A stretch of 64,000 nt of DNA from Methylotuvimicrobium buryatense 5G. Lineage in GTDB: Bacteria > Pseudomonadota > Gammaproteobacteria > Methylococcales > Methylomonadaceae. Of the stretch, positions 36,641 to 45,635 are shown piece after piece. The stretch spans positions 4,529,973-4,593,972 of the forward strand of contig NZ_KB455575.1 of the NCBI RefSeq assembly GCF_000341735.1. The letters are read 5' to 3'. Position 1 is the stretch's first letter. Each line of letters begins with the position of its first letter. A program made the translations under genes and the position numbers. The notes below the pieces were generated by a model. It had not been told where the DNA came from, did no database searches, and worked only from the letters and a program-made list of their open reading frames with translations.

Positions 36641-36801
36641 TATACCCATCGTGGATCAAAATTCGGCACCGGGGTGATCGTCAAAGGACGCCGTGAATAC
36701 GTCTATGTAGGCTCTATGCCAGCATCCATGCTGGCATAGTCTTTACCGATCACCCCGGCGCCTCTTTAAGCATCGCCGAAATTTGAAGTGCGAAAGGTAT
36801 A
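36641..36801. repeat. Family A repeat (copy A7)
   Basis: A full copy nearly identical to A5 (TATACCCATCGTGGATCAAAATTCGGC at the left, GCCGAAATTTGAAGTGCGAAAGGTATA at the right). It lies in the 1.4-kb gap 36197-37584. Confidence 0.82.
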
Positions 36802-37584
36802 AACGATTATTGTTAATTAGAGATAAAGCAAGAAAATCATGCTGTTAGTTTTCATGGTGCGTTGATGTTGGGCTAGATTGACGAATATTTGCGATTATCT
36901 GTTAGGTTTATCCGATATCTTTTGAATCGGTCGGAGGAAGGTGGCGGGTTTAAGGAGGAAGTTGTTCGGTTGATTTGGGTTTTGTTGTCTTGACGTATCG
37001 GTAAGGTCGCGTGGCGCTTGAGGTTCTCGCAGGCTTACATTGTTTTTTCGATGCTGCCCGGAGAGTGGGATTTCAATTAAACTGTGTTATTTAACTCATG
37101 TTGTGCGTGATATCCCGCATTTTTTAAAGATTGCTCGTGCTGCGAAGATGAGGATATCGGTAGCGGTGCAGATTTTTACTCCTGCAAAATCTGCACTCAC
37201 GCCATCCATGGCGCTTGACGATTTTTTTCTCCTCGGCAATTGCTGAGTTACGTAGATGTAATGAATGCAGAAAATGCAGAAGCGTTTTTCTAGTTGCTTG
37301 CCCTGCTACACGCCATCCATGGCGATCAGACTGCCGGTTTTCGGTGATGAAGGGTGACATCTTCAATATAATAATGGCGGCTAATCAAGCCGAATTCAGT
37401 GTAGGGTTTAAATATGACAAACATATGACAAATGTGGAGGGGTAAAATGGTCCTGTTATTGCATACTTTTATTGTTTGGTATTGACTCAAAAATGGACGA
37501 AATCCATACGCACATTTCAAAATTTGAAGTGCGAAAGGTAATACACAAAACTGAAAAATTGTTCCCTTAACTAACGAATAAAAA
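36802..37584. other. Repeat-bearing gap before the thioredoxin-like gene
   Basis: Contains a GCAGATTTT...AAAATCTGC palindrome followed by CGCCATCCATGGCG at 37168-37212, like the insert inside repeat A2, and a second CGCCATCCATGGCG at 37311. An isolated family A right end (TTTGAAGTGCGAAAGGTA) lies at 37523-37541. The short frames in this stretch overlap these repeats and none has convincing coding features. Confidence 0.5.
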
Positions 37585-38088
37585 ATGTCCCGTACAAAAT
37601 TGATAGCATTGGTAGCCGGTTTTGCTTCGCTGGTTTTTTTTAATCCCGCTAATGCCGACTTAACTGGCCAACCGGCCCCGCAATGTCAATTGGCGGCAAT
37701 GCCAGACAATCCGGCAGTTTCCTGGCAAGAGCTCGAAGGAAAAGTCGTATATCTCGATTTTTGGGCTTCTTGGTGTGTTCCTTGTCGGCAATCGTTTCCT
37801 TTTATGTCGCAAATGCAACGCGAACTCAAGGATCAAGGCCTTGAGGTGATTGCTGTCAATCTCGACGAGAATTTGCAAGATGCCGAGGATTTTTTGGCGC
37901 GAAATCCTGCGCAATTTTCAGTCGTCGTCGACGTTAATCAGCAGTGTGCTCAACAGTATGCTGTCAAAGCTATGCCGTCTTCTTATCTAATCGACCGGAA
38001 CGGTATCGTTAGAAAAGTGCATCTTGGATTTCGCTCCGGTGAGGCTTTGGACTTTAGAAAGGCAGTCGAACAGGTTTTGATGGAATAA
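37585..38088 (+). CDS. Periplasmic thioredoxin-like protein (TlpA/ResA type)
   Basis: The 167-residue protein has a signal peptide (cleaved after ANA, residue 24) and a thioredoxin fold with the redox site WASWCVPCRQSFP (residues about 62-74), LEVIAVNLDE and the cis-Pro in KAMPSSYLIDRNG. It should reduce disulfides or cytochrome/copper-site thiols in the periplasm. It is the first gene of a set with DUF4266, DUF3570 and ApbE genes, though a 280-base gap with repeats lies between. Such genes recur together in other proteobacteria. Confidence 0.88.
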   Translation: MSRTKLIALVAGFASLVFFNPANADLTGQPAPQCQLAAMPDNPAVSWQELEGKVVYLDFWASWCVPCRQSFPFMSQMQRELKDQGLEVIAVNLDENLQDAEDFLARNPAQFSVVVDVNQQCAQQYAVKAMPSSYLIDRNGIVRKVHLGFRSGEALDFRKAVEQVLME

Positions 38089-38096
38089 GCGCTTAG

Positions 38097-38344
38097 GATT
38101 GGAGCATATATCCTCCGTAGATCAAGATTTGGCACCGGGGTCCTCAGCAAAGGCCCACTGCCATTAAGTTAAGCCGTTCGTGGTGAGCCTGTCGAACCAT
38201 GGACGGCTTAACTTATCGACCCAGGATTTTTCCATTCACCCTTCGACAGGCTCAGGGCGAACGGAAAAATCCTTAACTTAATGGCAGTGCAGCAAAGGCC
38301 CGGTACCTCTGTAGGTCAATGCCGGAGCTTGAGTGCGATGGGTA
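38097..38344. repeat. Family A remnant carrying family E element E2
   Basis: The outer parts are a diverged family A copy (CGTAGATCAAGATTTGGCACCGGGG at the left, GAGCTTGAGTGCGATGGGTATA at the right). Element E2 sits at 38156-38289 in between, flanked by an exact 11-base duplication CAGCAAAGGCC (38145-38155 and 38290-38300). Confidence 0.8.
38156..38289. repeat. Family E palindromic element (copy E2)
   Basis: Same ends as E1 (CACTGCCATTAAGTTAAG and its reverse complement), opposite internal orientation, and one shorter hairpin arm, giving 134 instead of 158 bp. The flanking 11-base duplication shows it transposed here. Confidence 0.87.
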
Positions 38345-38369
38345 TAAAAAATAATAAGAACACTAAATC

Positions 38370-38594
38370 ATGAATGTATTGACTAAATTAATACCTTGGT
38401 ATTTTTTCATATGGGGTTTCGCATTGCAGGGCTGTGCGACGGTCGAGCCGTGGGAGCGAGGCACTCTGGCCAAGCCGCAAATGGCATTGGATCGCCATCC
38501 GTTGCTAAACGATTTGCGTGGACACAATTATGGTAGCCGCGAAGCGGCAGGAGCGGGTAGTTCTGCAACTGGAGGCGGTTGTGGCTGTTATTGA
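38370..38594 (+). CDS. DUF4266 small lipoprotein
   Basis: The 74-residue protein has a lipoprotein signal (FALQGCATVEPW, Cys at about 22) and then the DUF4266 signature: WERGTLAKPQMALDRHPL and the end GGGCGCY, with a Gly/Ser-rich tail and two terminal Cys. It overlaps the DUF3570 gene by 14 bases and is always found next to it in other genomes as far as I recall, so the two probably act together at the outer membrane. Function unknown. Confidence 0.88.
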   Translation: MNVLTKLIPWYFFIWGFALQGCATVEPWERGTLAKPQMALDRHPLLNDLRGHNYGSREAAGAGSSATGGGCGCY

Positions 38595-41271
38595 CGAATC
38601 CAAATCTGTCAAGGACGATGGCAAGCCGGCGCGAACCAGTTTACAAGCATTGACGGCCGCGGCATTGATTTTGCCTGGACTGGCTCCGGCGGCGGCGCAA
38701 GACAATGAGTTTACTTTTCAGTACGGCCGTTATGAAGAGAGTCGACGCGATTTGGGTGAAGTGACCAATTTAGATGGTGAAGTTGTTCTCAATAGAAGCC
38801 AATTCAAACCGATAACTGTCGATAGTCTGCAAACGACCGCGAATGTCAGATTGGCCGACCGTATCAAATTCGCTTTCAAGTATGTGCAAGACACCTGGTC
38901 CGGCGCCACGCCGGTGAGTACCGCACCGGCAACTCGTCAAGGCAATGTCGCATTTGGTTCCGGCGCGACGATGGCGGGGGCTTCGCCGTTTTTAAATACG
39001 GGTGGCTCGGCTGCGGGTAGAGTCTTTTTTGACTCGCAGTTAAGACCGATTCGCACGAAGCTGGATATGAATTCATTTCAAGTGCGAAGTCTCGGAGTCG
39101 ATGAAAGAAATGTTCATACGATGTCGGTTGCCTCTCCGGAAGTTCGCAAGGAAGGCAGTTTCAACCTGACTTATGAATGGGATGAGGCTACAGTCAGCGC
39201 AGGCGGAGGATTGTCCATCGAAAACGATTATGAGTCGCGCTTTGCCAATTTGGGCATGACGCTCGATTTCAATCAAAAAACGACCACGGTCAGCGGAGGC
39301 TTGAGCTATGCGAACAGCTCGACGTCGGCTCTGCTTAACCATGACGCGCAAAATTATATCAATACCAGCGCGTATGATGGCGCGTTGCCTGGGTTACAGC
39401 CCCGATACGCAAAGCTCGAAGCCGTTCCGTTCGGTCAAAATGTGCTGCGCGGTAAACGCGAGGATTGGACGGTCAATTTAGGCTTGACGCAAATTGTAAC
39501 CAAAAGCGCGTTGGCTAAATTCGGTGCTAGCTACACCCGCAGTACCGGTTATTTGAGCAACCCTTATAAAGCCGTCACGGCGATTTTTATCGACTCTAAT
39601 GTTTCGGGACAATGCGATTTCGGCTTGGATTGCCCCGCCGATGTACGATATGTGGGTCAATCGAAGGCCTTTTTGGAGCAGCGGCCGGAATTGCGCAATC
39701 AATGGAGTTTCGATACAGGCTGGGTGCAATATATCAATCCGCTCGATGCCGCGTTGCATTTCGATTACCGGTTTTATTTCGACGATTGGGGTATCAATGC
39801 GCATACCTTCGATGCCGATTGGGTGCAGCCGTTGGGCTTGGGCTGGTCGGTCACGCCTCGGGTGCGTTACTATTCCCAAAGCGAAGCCGATTTCTATACG
39901 CCTTTCTTGATAGCCGGTCCGTCTGATGACCCTGGCAACGCAAGGGATTCCAGCGATAACAGCAAGCTGCCGACACAAACCTTTTCCAGCGATCACAGGC
40001 TTTCAGGCTTTGGCGCGCTGAGTGGCGGTGTGACGGTCAGTAAGCAATTCACTAAGGGTGTCAGACTCGATGCTTCCGTGGAATATTACATGCATCGCGG
40101 CGATTGGAAAATCGGCGGTGGAGGCGAGCCGGCTTATGCCGATTTTAACTTTCTCGTTGCAAATGCCGAACTCAATGTTAATTTTTCCGATTTGGGACGC
40201 AGTTTGACCGATGATCATAGCCATCATCACCATAATATGACCGAGCACGAACCGCTCATGCCGGCCGGCTTGATGTGTACCGGAGGGCACATGCTTAATC
40301 AGGAAGGCGACTTCATGGTGGGGTATGTGTATCAGTATTTTCGGGAAACCGGAAATATGCTGAATCGAACCGGTAAAGCTAGCGATACGTCAATGGTCGC
40401 CAACGGTTATCGAACGGTGCCGACCTTTCATGACATGCATATGCATATGATCGATCTGATGTATGCGCCGACCGATTGGTTTAATATCATGGTGATGCCG
40501 ATGTTTATGGATATGGGTATGAATCAACGGCCATTGACCGGTATCAATCCGCCGGTTAACGTAGGAGCCGACCACTTGCATGGCGGACATGAGACCGGGG
40601 GGATTGGCGATACCTTGATGTTCGGCATGTTTAAGCTGTTTAAGCATCGCGGTCACCATGTGAATTTAGGGATTGGATTTAGCGCTCCGACGGGCGATAC
40701 CGACATGAAGCTCAATCGTCAACATACGCAAGACGGCGGTTTTATTCATTACCAAATGCAACTCGGTAGCGGGACCTGGGATTTTTTACCGAGTCTGACT
40801 TATCTTGGCCAGTACGACAAGTTATCGTGGGGCGCGCAAGCAAGCGGAACTGTCCGTATGCAGAATCAAAACTCATCCGGGTATGCGCTGGGTAATATGT
40901 TTCAAGCTACCGCTTGGGGTAGCTATAGTATTTTCAATTGGCTGTCCGGTTCCGTGCGTGGTGTTTATACGACCGAAGGGTCGATCAGCGGTCGATTCAA
41001 TCCGATAGCGGGTAATTGCTCGGTAAACTATTCTAATGCTTCCGAGCCTTGCAATAACGTCAATCCGACAGGGTCCACATTGGATGACCCGCGAAACTAT
41101 GGCGGCCGATTTTGGGATGTCGGTTTCGGTTTGAATGTCGTAGTGCCGGGCGGTGAGTTTTCCGGTAATCATTTAAGCGTCGAATGGCTGCAGCCTGTCC
41201 ATGAAGATGTCAACGGCTTCCAATTAGAGCGTAAGGGCTCTCTGTTTGCATCGTGGAGTTATATGTTTTAA
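38581..41271 (+). CDS. DUF3570 outer-membrane protein fused to a Met/His-rich barrel domain
   Basis: I chose the GTG at 38581 because GGAGG lies 5 bases upstream; it gives 896 residues and overlaps the DUF4266 stop. A signal-like segment (LTAAALILPGLAPAAAQ) precedes the DUF3570 beta-barrel (about 40-555), which is aromatic-rich with alternating strands. A His/Met linker (DDHSHHHHNMTEHEP) leads to a second barrel-like domain (about 565-896) beginning MPAGLMCTGGHM and with HDMHMHMIDLMY, MVMPMFMDMGM and DHLHGGHETGGIGD. It ends in an aromatic (YMF), as outer-membrane proteins do. The Met/His content suggests copper handling; this is inference. Confidence 0.82.
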   Translation: MAVIDESKSVKDDGKPARTSLQALTAAALILPGLAPAAAQDNEFTFQYGRYEESRRDLGEVTNLDGEVVLNRSQFKPITVDSLQTTANVRLADRIKFAFKYVQDTWSGATPVSTAPATRQGNVAFGSGATMAGASPFLNTGGSAAGRVFFDSQLRPIRTKLDMNSFQVRSLGVDERNVHTMSVASPEVRKEGSFNLTYEWDEATVSAGGGLSIENDYESRFANLGMTLDFNQKTTTVSGGLSYANSSTSALLNHDAQNYINTSAYDGALPGLQPRYAKLEAVPFGQNVLRGKREDWTVNLGLTQIVTKSALAKFGASYTRSTGYLSNPYKAVTAIFIDSNVSGQCDFGLDCPADVRYVGQSKAFLEQRPELRNQWSFDTGWVQYINPLDAALHFDYRFYFDDWGINAHTFDADWVQPLGLGWSVTPRVRYYSQSEADFYTPFLIAGPSDDPGNARDSSDNSKLPTQTFSSDHRLSGFGALSGGVTVSKQFTKGVRLDASVEYYMHRGDWKIGGGGEPAYADFNFLVANAELNVNFSDLGRSLTDDHSHHHHNMTEHEPLMPAGLMCTGGHMLNQEGDFMVGYVYQYFRETGNMLNRTGKASDTSMVANGYRTVPTFHDMHMHMIDLMYAPTDWFNIMVMPMFMDMGMNQRPLTGINPPVNVGADHLHGGHETGGIGDTLMFGMFKLFKHRGHHVNLGIGFSAPTGDTDMKLNRQHTQDGGFIHYQMQLGSGTWDFLPSLTYLGQYDKLSWGAQASGTVRMQNQNSSGYALGNMFQATAWGSYSIFNWLSGSVRGVYTTEGSISGRFNPIAGNCSVNYSNASEPCNNVNPTGSTLDDPRNYGGRFWDVGFGLNVVVPGGEFSGNHLSVEWLQPVHEDVNGFQLERKGSLFASWSYMF

Positions 41272-41273
41272 TT

Positions 41274-41323
41274 CTACCCTCGTAGATCAAAATGGGGCCG
41301 AATTTTGATCTGCGATGGGTATA
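41274..41323. repeat. Minimal family A remnant (both ends joined)
   Basis: TACCCTCGTAGATCAAAAT followed almost at once by CCGAATTTTGATCTGCGATGGGTA. Only the two inverted ends remain, with no core. Confidence 0.6.
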
Positions 41324-42293
41324 CGACAATCAAGTCCTGTCTCTATTGCCACGCCCACTGAACTTCGATTTGAAAAAGCCATCCCTAAACTATTTTCGAT
41401 TCAACTTTAAAGCCATGGGTACGCCCTGCGAGATACAGTTGTTTGCTCGCTCGCGGCAGTCCGCCCAACAAGCAGCGAATATCGTTATCGCCGATGTGCA
41501 GCGTTTGGAGCGTTTATATTCGCGTTACCGATCGGATAGTTTCTTATCCGAAATAAACCGTACCGCCGCTCGGGCGGGGTCGATAAGTGTCGATGACGAA
41601 ACGGCCGGCTTGTTGAATTATGCACAAACCTGCTACGAACAAAGTGACGGCTTGTTTGATATCAGTTCCGGTATCTTGCGCAAGGCTTGGCGTTTCGACC
41701 GGAATATCTTGCCGGATGAAGGGCAAATTCGAGCGCTATTGGAGAAAATCGGTTGGCATAAGATCGGCTGGCAACAGCCGAAATTAAGTTTTTCTGTGTT
41801 CGGTATGGAGCTTGATTTCGGCGGAATCGTCAAAGAGTATGCAGTAGATCGCGCCGCCGGGTTATGCTTGCAAGCCGGCATCGAGCATGGTCTGATCAAT
41901 CTTGGCGGCGATATTAAAATCGTCGGACCCCGGCCGGACGGTTCGCCTTGGCAAATCGGCATCGCGCATCCGCGGCGTAAAGGCGAGGTCATGCAATCAT
42001 TGGGTTTGGTTAGCGGGGCCTTGGCGAGCAGCGGCGATTACGAGCGTTGTTTAGAAATCGGCGGCGTGCGCTATGGCCATGTTCTCAATCCTAAAACAGG
42101 GTGGCCGGTGCGTTTTTTGGCTTCGGTTAGTGTCGTCGGCGACTTTTGCGTGGTTTCGGGTAGTGCTTCGACCATTGCGATGCTTAAAGAAGAGCAAGGC
42201 CCTGCCTGGCTAGAGACTTTGGGGTTGCCCTATCTTTGGGTCGATGTCAACGGCAATGCAGGCGGCCCGCTTATGGAAAATTCGTCCATGTAG
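41292..42293 (+). CDS. apbE: FAD:protein FMN transferase (ApbE)
   Basis: ApbE attaches FMN to a Thr/Ser of exported redox proteins using FAD. The protein core begins at FKAMGTPCEIQLFA and contains ELDFGGIVKEYAVDRAA (Asp and Lys of the FAD-binding loop), GLINLGGDIKIVG, ALASSGDYERC and HVLNPKTG. These are the usual order and spacing. The first 41 residues from the ATG at 41292 come partly from the repeat remnant; the true start may be a TTG at 41346 or further down, so the N-terminus and any signal peptide are uncertain. The neighbours suggest it serves the thioredoxin/DUF3570 system. Confidence 0.9.
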   Translation: MGPNFDLRWVYDNQVLSLLPRPLNFDLKKPSLNYFRFNFKAMGTPCEIQLFARSRQSAQQAANIVIADVQRLERLYSRYRSDSFLSEINRTAARAGSISVDDETAGLLNYAQTCYEQSDGLFDISSGILRKAWRFDRNILPDEGQIRALLEKIGWHKIGWQQPKLSFSVFGMELDFGGIVKEYAVDRAAGLCLQAGIEHGLINLGGDIKIVGPRPDGSPWQIGIAHPRRKGEVMQSLGLVSGALASSGDYERCLEIGGVRYGHVLNPKTGWPVRFLASVSVVGDFCVVSGSASTIAMLKEEQGPAWLETLGLPYLWVDVNGNAGGPLMENSSM

Positions 42294-42394
42294 ATACTCT
42301 ATGCTGGCCTCTTACCTAGCGTTAGGTGAGGTGAGGGATCGAACGCTTCGGCGCCTCCGCGGGTACGGCCAAAATTTGAAGTGCGAAAAGTATA
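42294..42394. repeat. Degenerate family A right half after apbE
   Basis: CATGTAGATACTCTATGCTGG, GGCGCCTCC and AAAATTTGAAGTGCGAAAAGTATA match the right half of family A. The left end is lost. Confidence 0.5.
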
Positions 42395-42499
42395 ATCACG
42401 AAATCTTAAACCTAAAAAGAGCAGTTGAGAGCCTCAAACTACCGTTCGCCCTGAGCAAAGTAAGCGCCCTTCGGTCGCATGGCGTTAGCAAGAAACAGG

Positions 42500-42697
42500 G
42501 GAAGGCTACCGTTGAAAGTGTATTATATATGGACCTTACCAGCAAAGACCGAATAAGCACTGGTGCTAATTGCCCGTTGTCTGAGTGTGGTTTGGTGACG
42601 TCGGCGACTTTGGTGAGCTTTTGCATCCCGCTTGAGAGAATGAGCAAGACGATGTCCCCAGCTGGCAAGGCTATTTATGAACTTTCATCAGGAGTTT
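42500..42697 (+). ncRNA. Possible bridge-RNA region of the IS110 element
   Basis: IS110-family elements express a structured RNA from the non-coding end next to the transposase, which pairs with donor and target DNA. About 200 bases here lie between the presumed left end and the transposase start and have no coding frame of note. A location argument only: I did not fold the RNA or identify guide loops. Confidence 0.3.
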
Positions 42698-42703
42698 ATG
42701 CCC

Positions 42704-44029
42704 ATGGCTATGCGCGTCAGCAAAGTATTGAATATTCAGTATCCCAATGCGGCCGGTATTGATATTGGTAGCCGCAGCCACTTTGTGGCGGTTCCGGCGG
42801 ATCGCGCGACAGAGTCGGTGCGGGAATTTGGTTGTTATACCGAAGATCTCAATGCGCTAGCCTTGTGGTTGCTGGACTGCGGCATTACGATAGCCGCGCT
42901 TGAATCAACAGGCGTCTATTGGATTCCGGTGTTCGAGGTTTTGGAAGCACATGGCATTCAGGTGATGTTGGTCAATGCGCGTAGCGTTAAAAATGTCTCG
43001 GGCCGTAAATCCGATGTCCTGGATTGTCAGTGGCTCCAGCAATTGATGAGTTTTGGTTTGCTCAGTTCGGCATTTCGCCCGCCTGCGGATGTTTGCGCGT
43101 TACGTGCCGTCTCGCGCCAGCGCGACACGTTGCTGCAAGACCAAGCGCGTTGCGTACAACGCATGCAAAAAGCGCTGACACAGATGAACCTGCAATTAAC
43201 CAATGTCATCACGGATATCACTGGACAAACTGGACTGAACATCATACGAGCCATTGTCGCCGGGGAGCGAAATCCTATCGAACTGGCCAAACATCGAAAT
43301 TACCGCATCAAGGCAAGTGAAGTTGAAATAGCCAAGAGCTTGGAAGGAACATGGAAAGCAGAGCATTTATTTTGCTTGTCGCAAGCCTTATCGCTTTATG
43401 ACACCTATCGAGCCTTAATCGCTGAGGCAGACGCGAAGTTGGAGACCCTCATTGCTCCATTACGTCGTCAAGACGTGCAAACGGCCAAAGGCAAAACCAA
43501 GCGAGGCGGCAAGAATGCGCCCGGCTTTGATGTGCAGGAGGCTTTGAGGGAATGGGCAGGCGTTGATTTAACCCAGATTGGTGGTATTGATGTTTGCACG
43601 GCACTTAAAGTTTTGGTGGAGTTAGGTACGGACCTATCCAAGTTTAAAACGGCCAAGCATTTTTGTTCCTGGCTGGGATTATGCCCAGGGACCCGAATCT
43701 CAGGCGGCAAACGTCTTTCAGGCGCTAGCAAACGGATACCTAACCGGGTGGCGCGTGCGCTTAAGTTAGCGGCGCAAGGATTGCATCGCAGCCAATGCGG
43801 ATTAGGCGCCTATTACCGAAAAACGGCGGCTCGCTTGGGTAAAGGAAAAGCTATCACCGCCACAGCGCATAAATTAGCCCGATTAATCTATGCCATGTTA
43901 ACGAAGGGCACCGAGTATGTTCAGCAATCACAAGCTGAATATGAAGCGAAATTCCATGACCGTACCCTTAAGTATCTTCAACTAAAGGCGAAAACACTCG
44001 GATTTGACCTCGTGCCTCAAGCTGTTTGA
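42704..44029 (+). CDS. IS110-family transposase (DEDD recombinase)
   Basis: The protein (441 residues from the ATG at 42704, AGGAG 9 bases upstream) has the RuvC-like N-terminal domain with AGIDIGSRSHFVAV (Asp), IAALESTGVYWIP (Glu) and SGRKSDVLDCQWLQ (two Asp). A coiled middle follows, and then the C-terminal transposase_20 domain with GLCPGTRISGGKRLSGASKR, which holds the Ser used in strand exchange. It is full length and undamaged, so the element may be active. Longer starts at 42677 or 42698 exist but are poorly spaced from the ribosome site. Confidence 0.93.
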   Translation: MAMRVSKVLNIQYPNAAGIDIGSRSHFVAVPADRATESVREFGCYTEDLNALALWLLDCGITIAALESTGVYWIPVFEVLEAHGIQVMLVNARSVKNVSGRKSDVLDCQWLQQLMSFGLLSSAFRPPADVCALRAVSRQRDTLLQDQARCVQRMQKALTQMNLQLTNVITDITGQTGLNIIRAIVAGERNPIELAKHRNYRIKASEVEIAKSLEGTWKAEHLFCLSQALSLYDTYRALIAEADAKLETLIAPLRRQDVQTAKGKTKRGGKNAPGFDVQEALREWAGVDLTQIGGIDVCTALKVLVELGTDLSKFKTAKHFCSWLGLCPGTRISGGKRLSGASKRIPNRVARALKLAAQGLHRSQCGLGAYYRKTAARLGKGKAITATAHKLARLIYAMLTKGTEYVQQSQAEYEAKFHDRTLKYLQLKAKTLGFDLVPQAV

Positions 44030-44249
44030 AGGCCTATTTAATGATTTTATTTATCCTGTAACCTATTGATTAAGAATAACTAAATTAGCTGTTTCTTGAG
44101 AGCCCTTCGGTTACGCTCAGGAGAGCCATGTCAAAGGGTGAACGGTAGTTTGAGGCTTCACCAGGCCGGTGAACGTGTTGTAGACCCTTCATGCTTCGAC
44201 TTTACTCAGCACGAACGGTCTACATCACATGCCAACTGCTCTTTTTAGG

Positions 44250-45614
44250 TTAAACCGACTCCGGTGTTTCCGTTTTACGGAGGAGGTCGTGATATAGCCG
44301 GATGCGGTCTATGTATTTAACCGAATCCTTGCCTGCTGCATAACCGTATTTCAGGTTTTTGAAATGGCGCCTTTCTGATAGCAGCGGTAGCACTTGTTTG
44401 ATATCGGCCCAGACATTCGGGTTTTTGCCCATTTTTCTAGCCAGTTCGCGCGCGTCCAGCAAGTGTGCGATACCGATGTTGTAGGCAGCCATCGCGAACC
44501 AGATGCGGTCTTCTTCGGCGACTTCCTGAGGAATTCTTTTCAGCAATTGTTGCATGTATTTCGCGCCGCCGCGGATACTTTGCCTGGGATTGAGCCGGTC
44601 ATTGACGCCCAGCGATTTGGCGGTGGTGTTGGTCAACATCATCAAGCCGCGTACGCCGGTCGGACTTTCCGCGTCGGGATTCCATTCCGATTCGCCGTAA
44701 GCCTGGGTTGCCAGTAGCGTCCACGGAATGTTGTAGTCGGCCGCGACTTGTTTGAAATAGGATTTGTATTTGGGCAGACGTTTTTTGACGCGTTGGAAAA
44801 AAACCGCCGCGTCATGGTAGTCGAAGAGCTCGGCGTAGCCGTAATAGCGTTCGTTGAGTGCTTTTAGCGTCGAGTCGCTTTGTATGCGTGCGAGCCAGTC
44901 TTCGATGTATACCCTGAGGCTCGAGGAATTGTGCGGCAATGCCCAGGCGAGCTTTTCCTCGGACAGCGTGTAGGCGTTGATTAGATTTGGATAATGCAGG
45001 CGGTTGACTGCAACGATGTTCGATTCGACGACCGTGCAATCGACCGCGCCGTTGCTGACTTGTTCGAGAACTTGCTCGGTCGATAGCGTCGAGGTGCTTT
45101 GCCATGACAGTTCGGGGTAGTGTTGTTGGATTTCGGACAGTTTTTCATCGCTACGGCTGTCGGCAATGACCAGTAGCGAATGATTCAGCAAGTCTTCGTT
45201 GGTTTTCGGCAGTTTGCTGCGTTTGTTGCAGACGACCTGCTGTTCGACCGTTTTGTAACTCGGCCCGTACTGGAAGTGTTTCGGGCTGAGTTCGCTTCGG
45301 GTCAATCCGGCCGCGGCGATATGGCCTTCGCCGGCCGCCAGCGCCGCCATGATCGCGGCGGTATTGTCGTAGACCTTGTATTCGACGTCGATATTCAGCG
45401 ATTGTGCTAATTGCTGTGTCAATTCGTATTCAAAGCCTTGTTGCGTGGCGTCGTCGCCATGGTAATACGTCGTCGGCGCGTGGCGGGTCAAAACGATCAG
45501 CTTGCCTTTTTCGCGGATGTCTTCCCAGACGCTGACCGGCTTGCGGTTCAGGTCGGCATCGTGAACCGGCAGTTGGACGAATAGCGGGATGAACAAAGCA
45601 TTTAACCTTCTCAT
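44250..45614 (-). CDS. mltF: Membrane-bound lytic murein transglycosylase F
   Basis: MltF combines a solute-binding-protein-like regulatory domain with a lytic transglycosylase domain on the outer membrane. The 454-residue protein shows the first (about 35-265; GKLIVLTRHAPTTYY, GFEYELTQQLAQSLNID) and second part (about 285-440) with LLATQAYGESEWNP (catalytic Glu), PTGVRGLMMLTNTTAKSLGV and AMAAYNIGIAHL. The N-terminus has a weak signal segment (LNALFIPLFVQLPV). Its stop codon TAA lies in the 5-base duplication made by element F2, so F2 inserted exactly at the gene end. Confidence 0.93.
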   Translation of the reverse strand: MRRLNALFIPLFVQLPVHDADLNRKPVSVWEDIREKGKLIVLTRHAPTTYYHGDDATQQGFEYELTQQLAQSLNIDVEYKVYDNTAAIMAALAAGEGHIAAAGLTRSELSPKHFQYGPSYKTVEQQVVCNKRSKLPKTNEDLLNHSLLVIADSRSDEKLSEIQQHYPELSWQSTSTLSTEQVLEQVSNGAVDCTVVESNIVAVNRLHYPNLINAYTLSEEKLAWALPHNSSSLRVYIEDWLARIQSDSTLKALNERYYGYAELFDYHDAAVFFQRVKKRLPKYKSYFKQVAADYNIPWTLLATQAYGESEWNPDAESPTGVRGLMMLTNTTAKSLGVNDRLNPRQSIRGGAKYMQQLLKRIPQEVAEEDRIWFAMAAYNIGIAHLLDARELARKMGKNPNVWADIKQVLPLLSERRHFKNLKYGYAAGKDSVKYIDRIRLYHDLLRKTETPESV

Positions 45615-45635
45615 AACGGTACCTTCAAGTAGTGA

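Larger units (their letters stand above)
42411..44249. mobile_element. Family F element (copy F2) with an IS110-family element inserted in it
   Basis: The outer ends are the F terminal repeats (CCTAAAAAGAGCAGTTGA at 42411 and CAACTGCTCTTTTTAGG ending 44249), flanked by TTAAA on both sides (42406-42410 and 44250-44254). The F sequence is interrupted near CTTCGG/GCAAGAAACAG (about 42490) and resumes near GCTGTTTCTTGAGAGCCCTTCGG (about 44090), with the IS110 transposase gene between. The exact insertion point of the IS110 element cannot be fixed by eye, since both junctions lie in palindromic DNA. Confidence 0.7.

Noticed and set aside
20729-42394. Regularly recurring palindromes as a CRISPR array
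   Set aside because: Copies are kilobases apart, with inverted ends and target duplications and no unique spacers of constant size.
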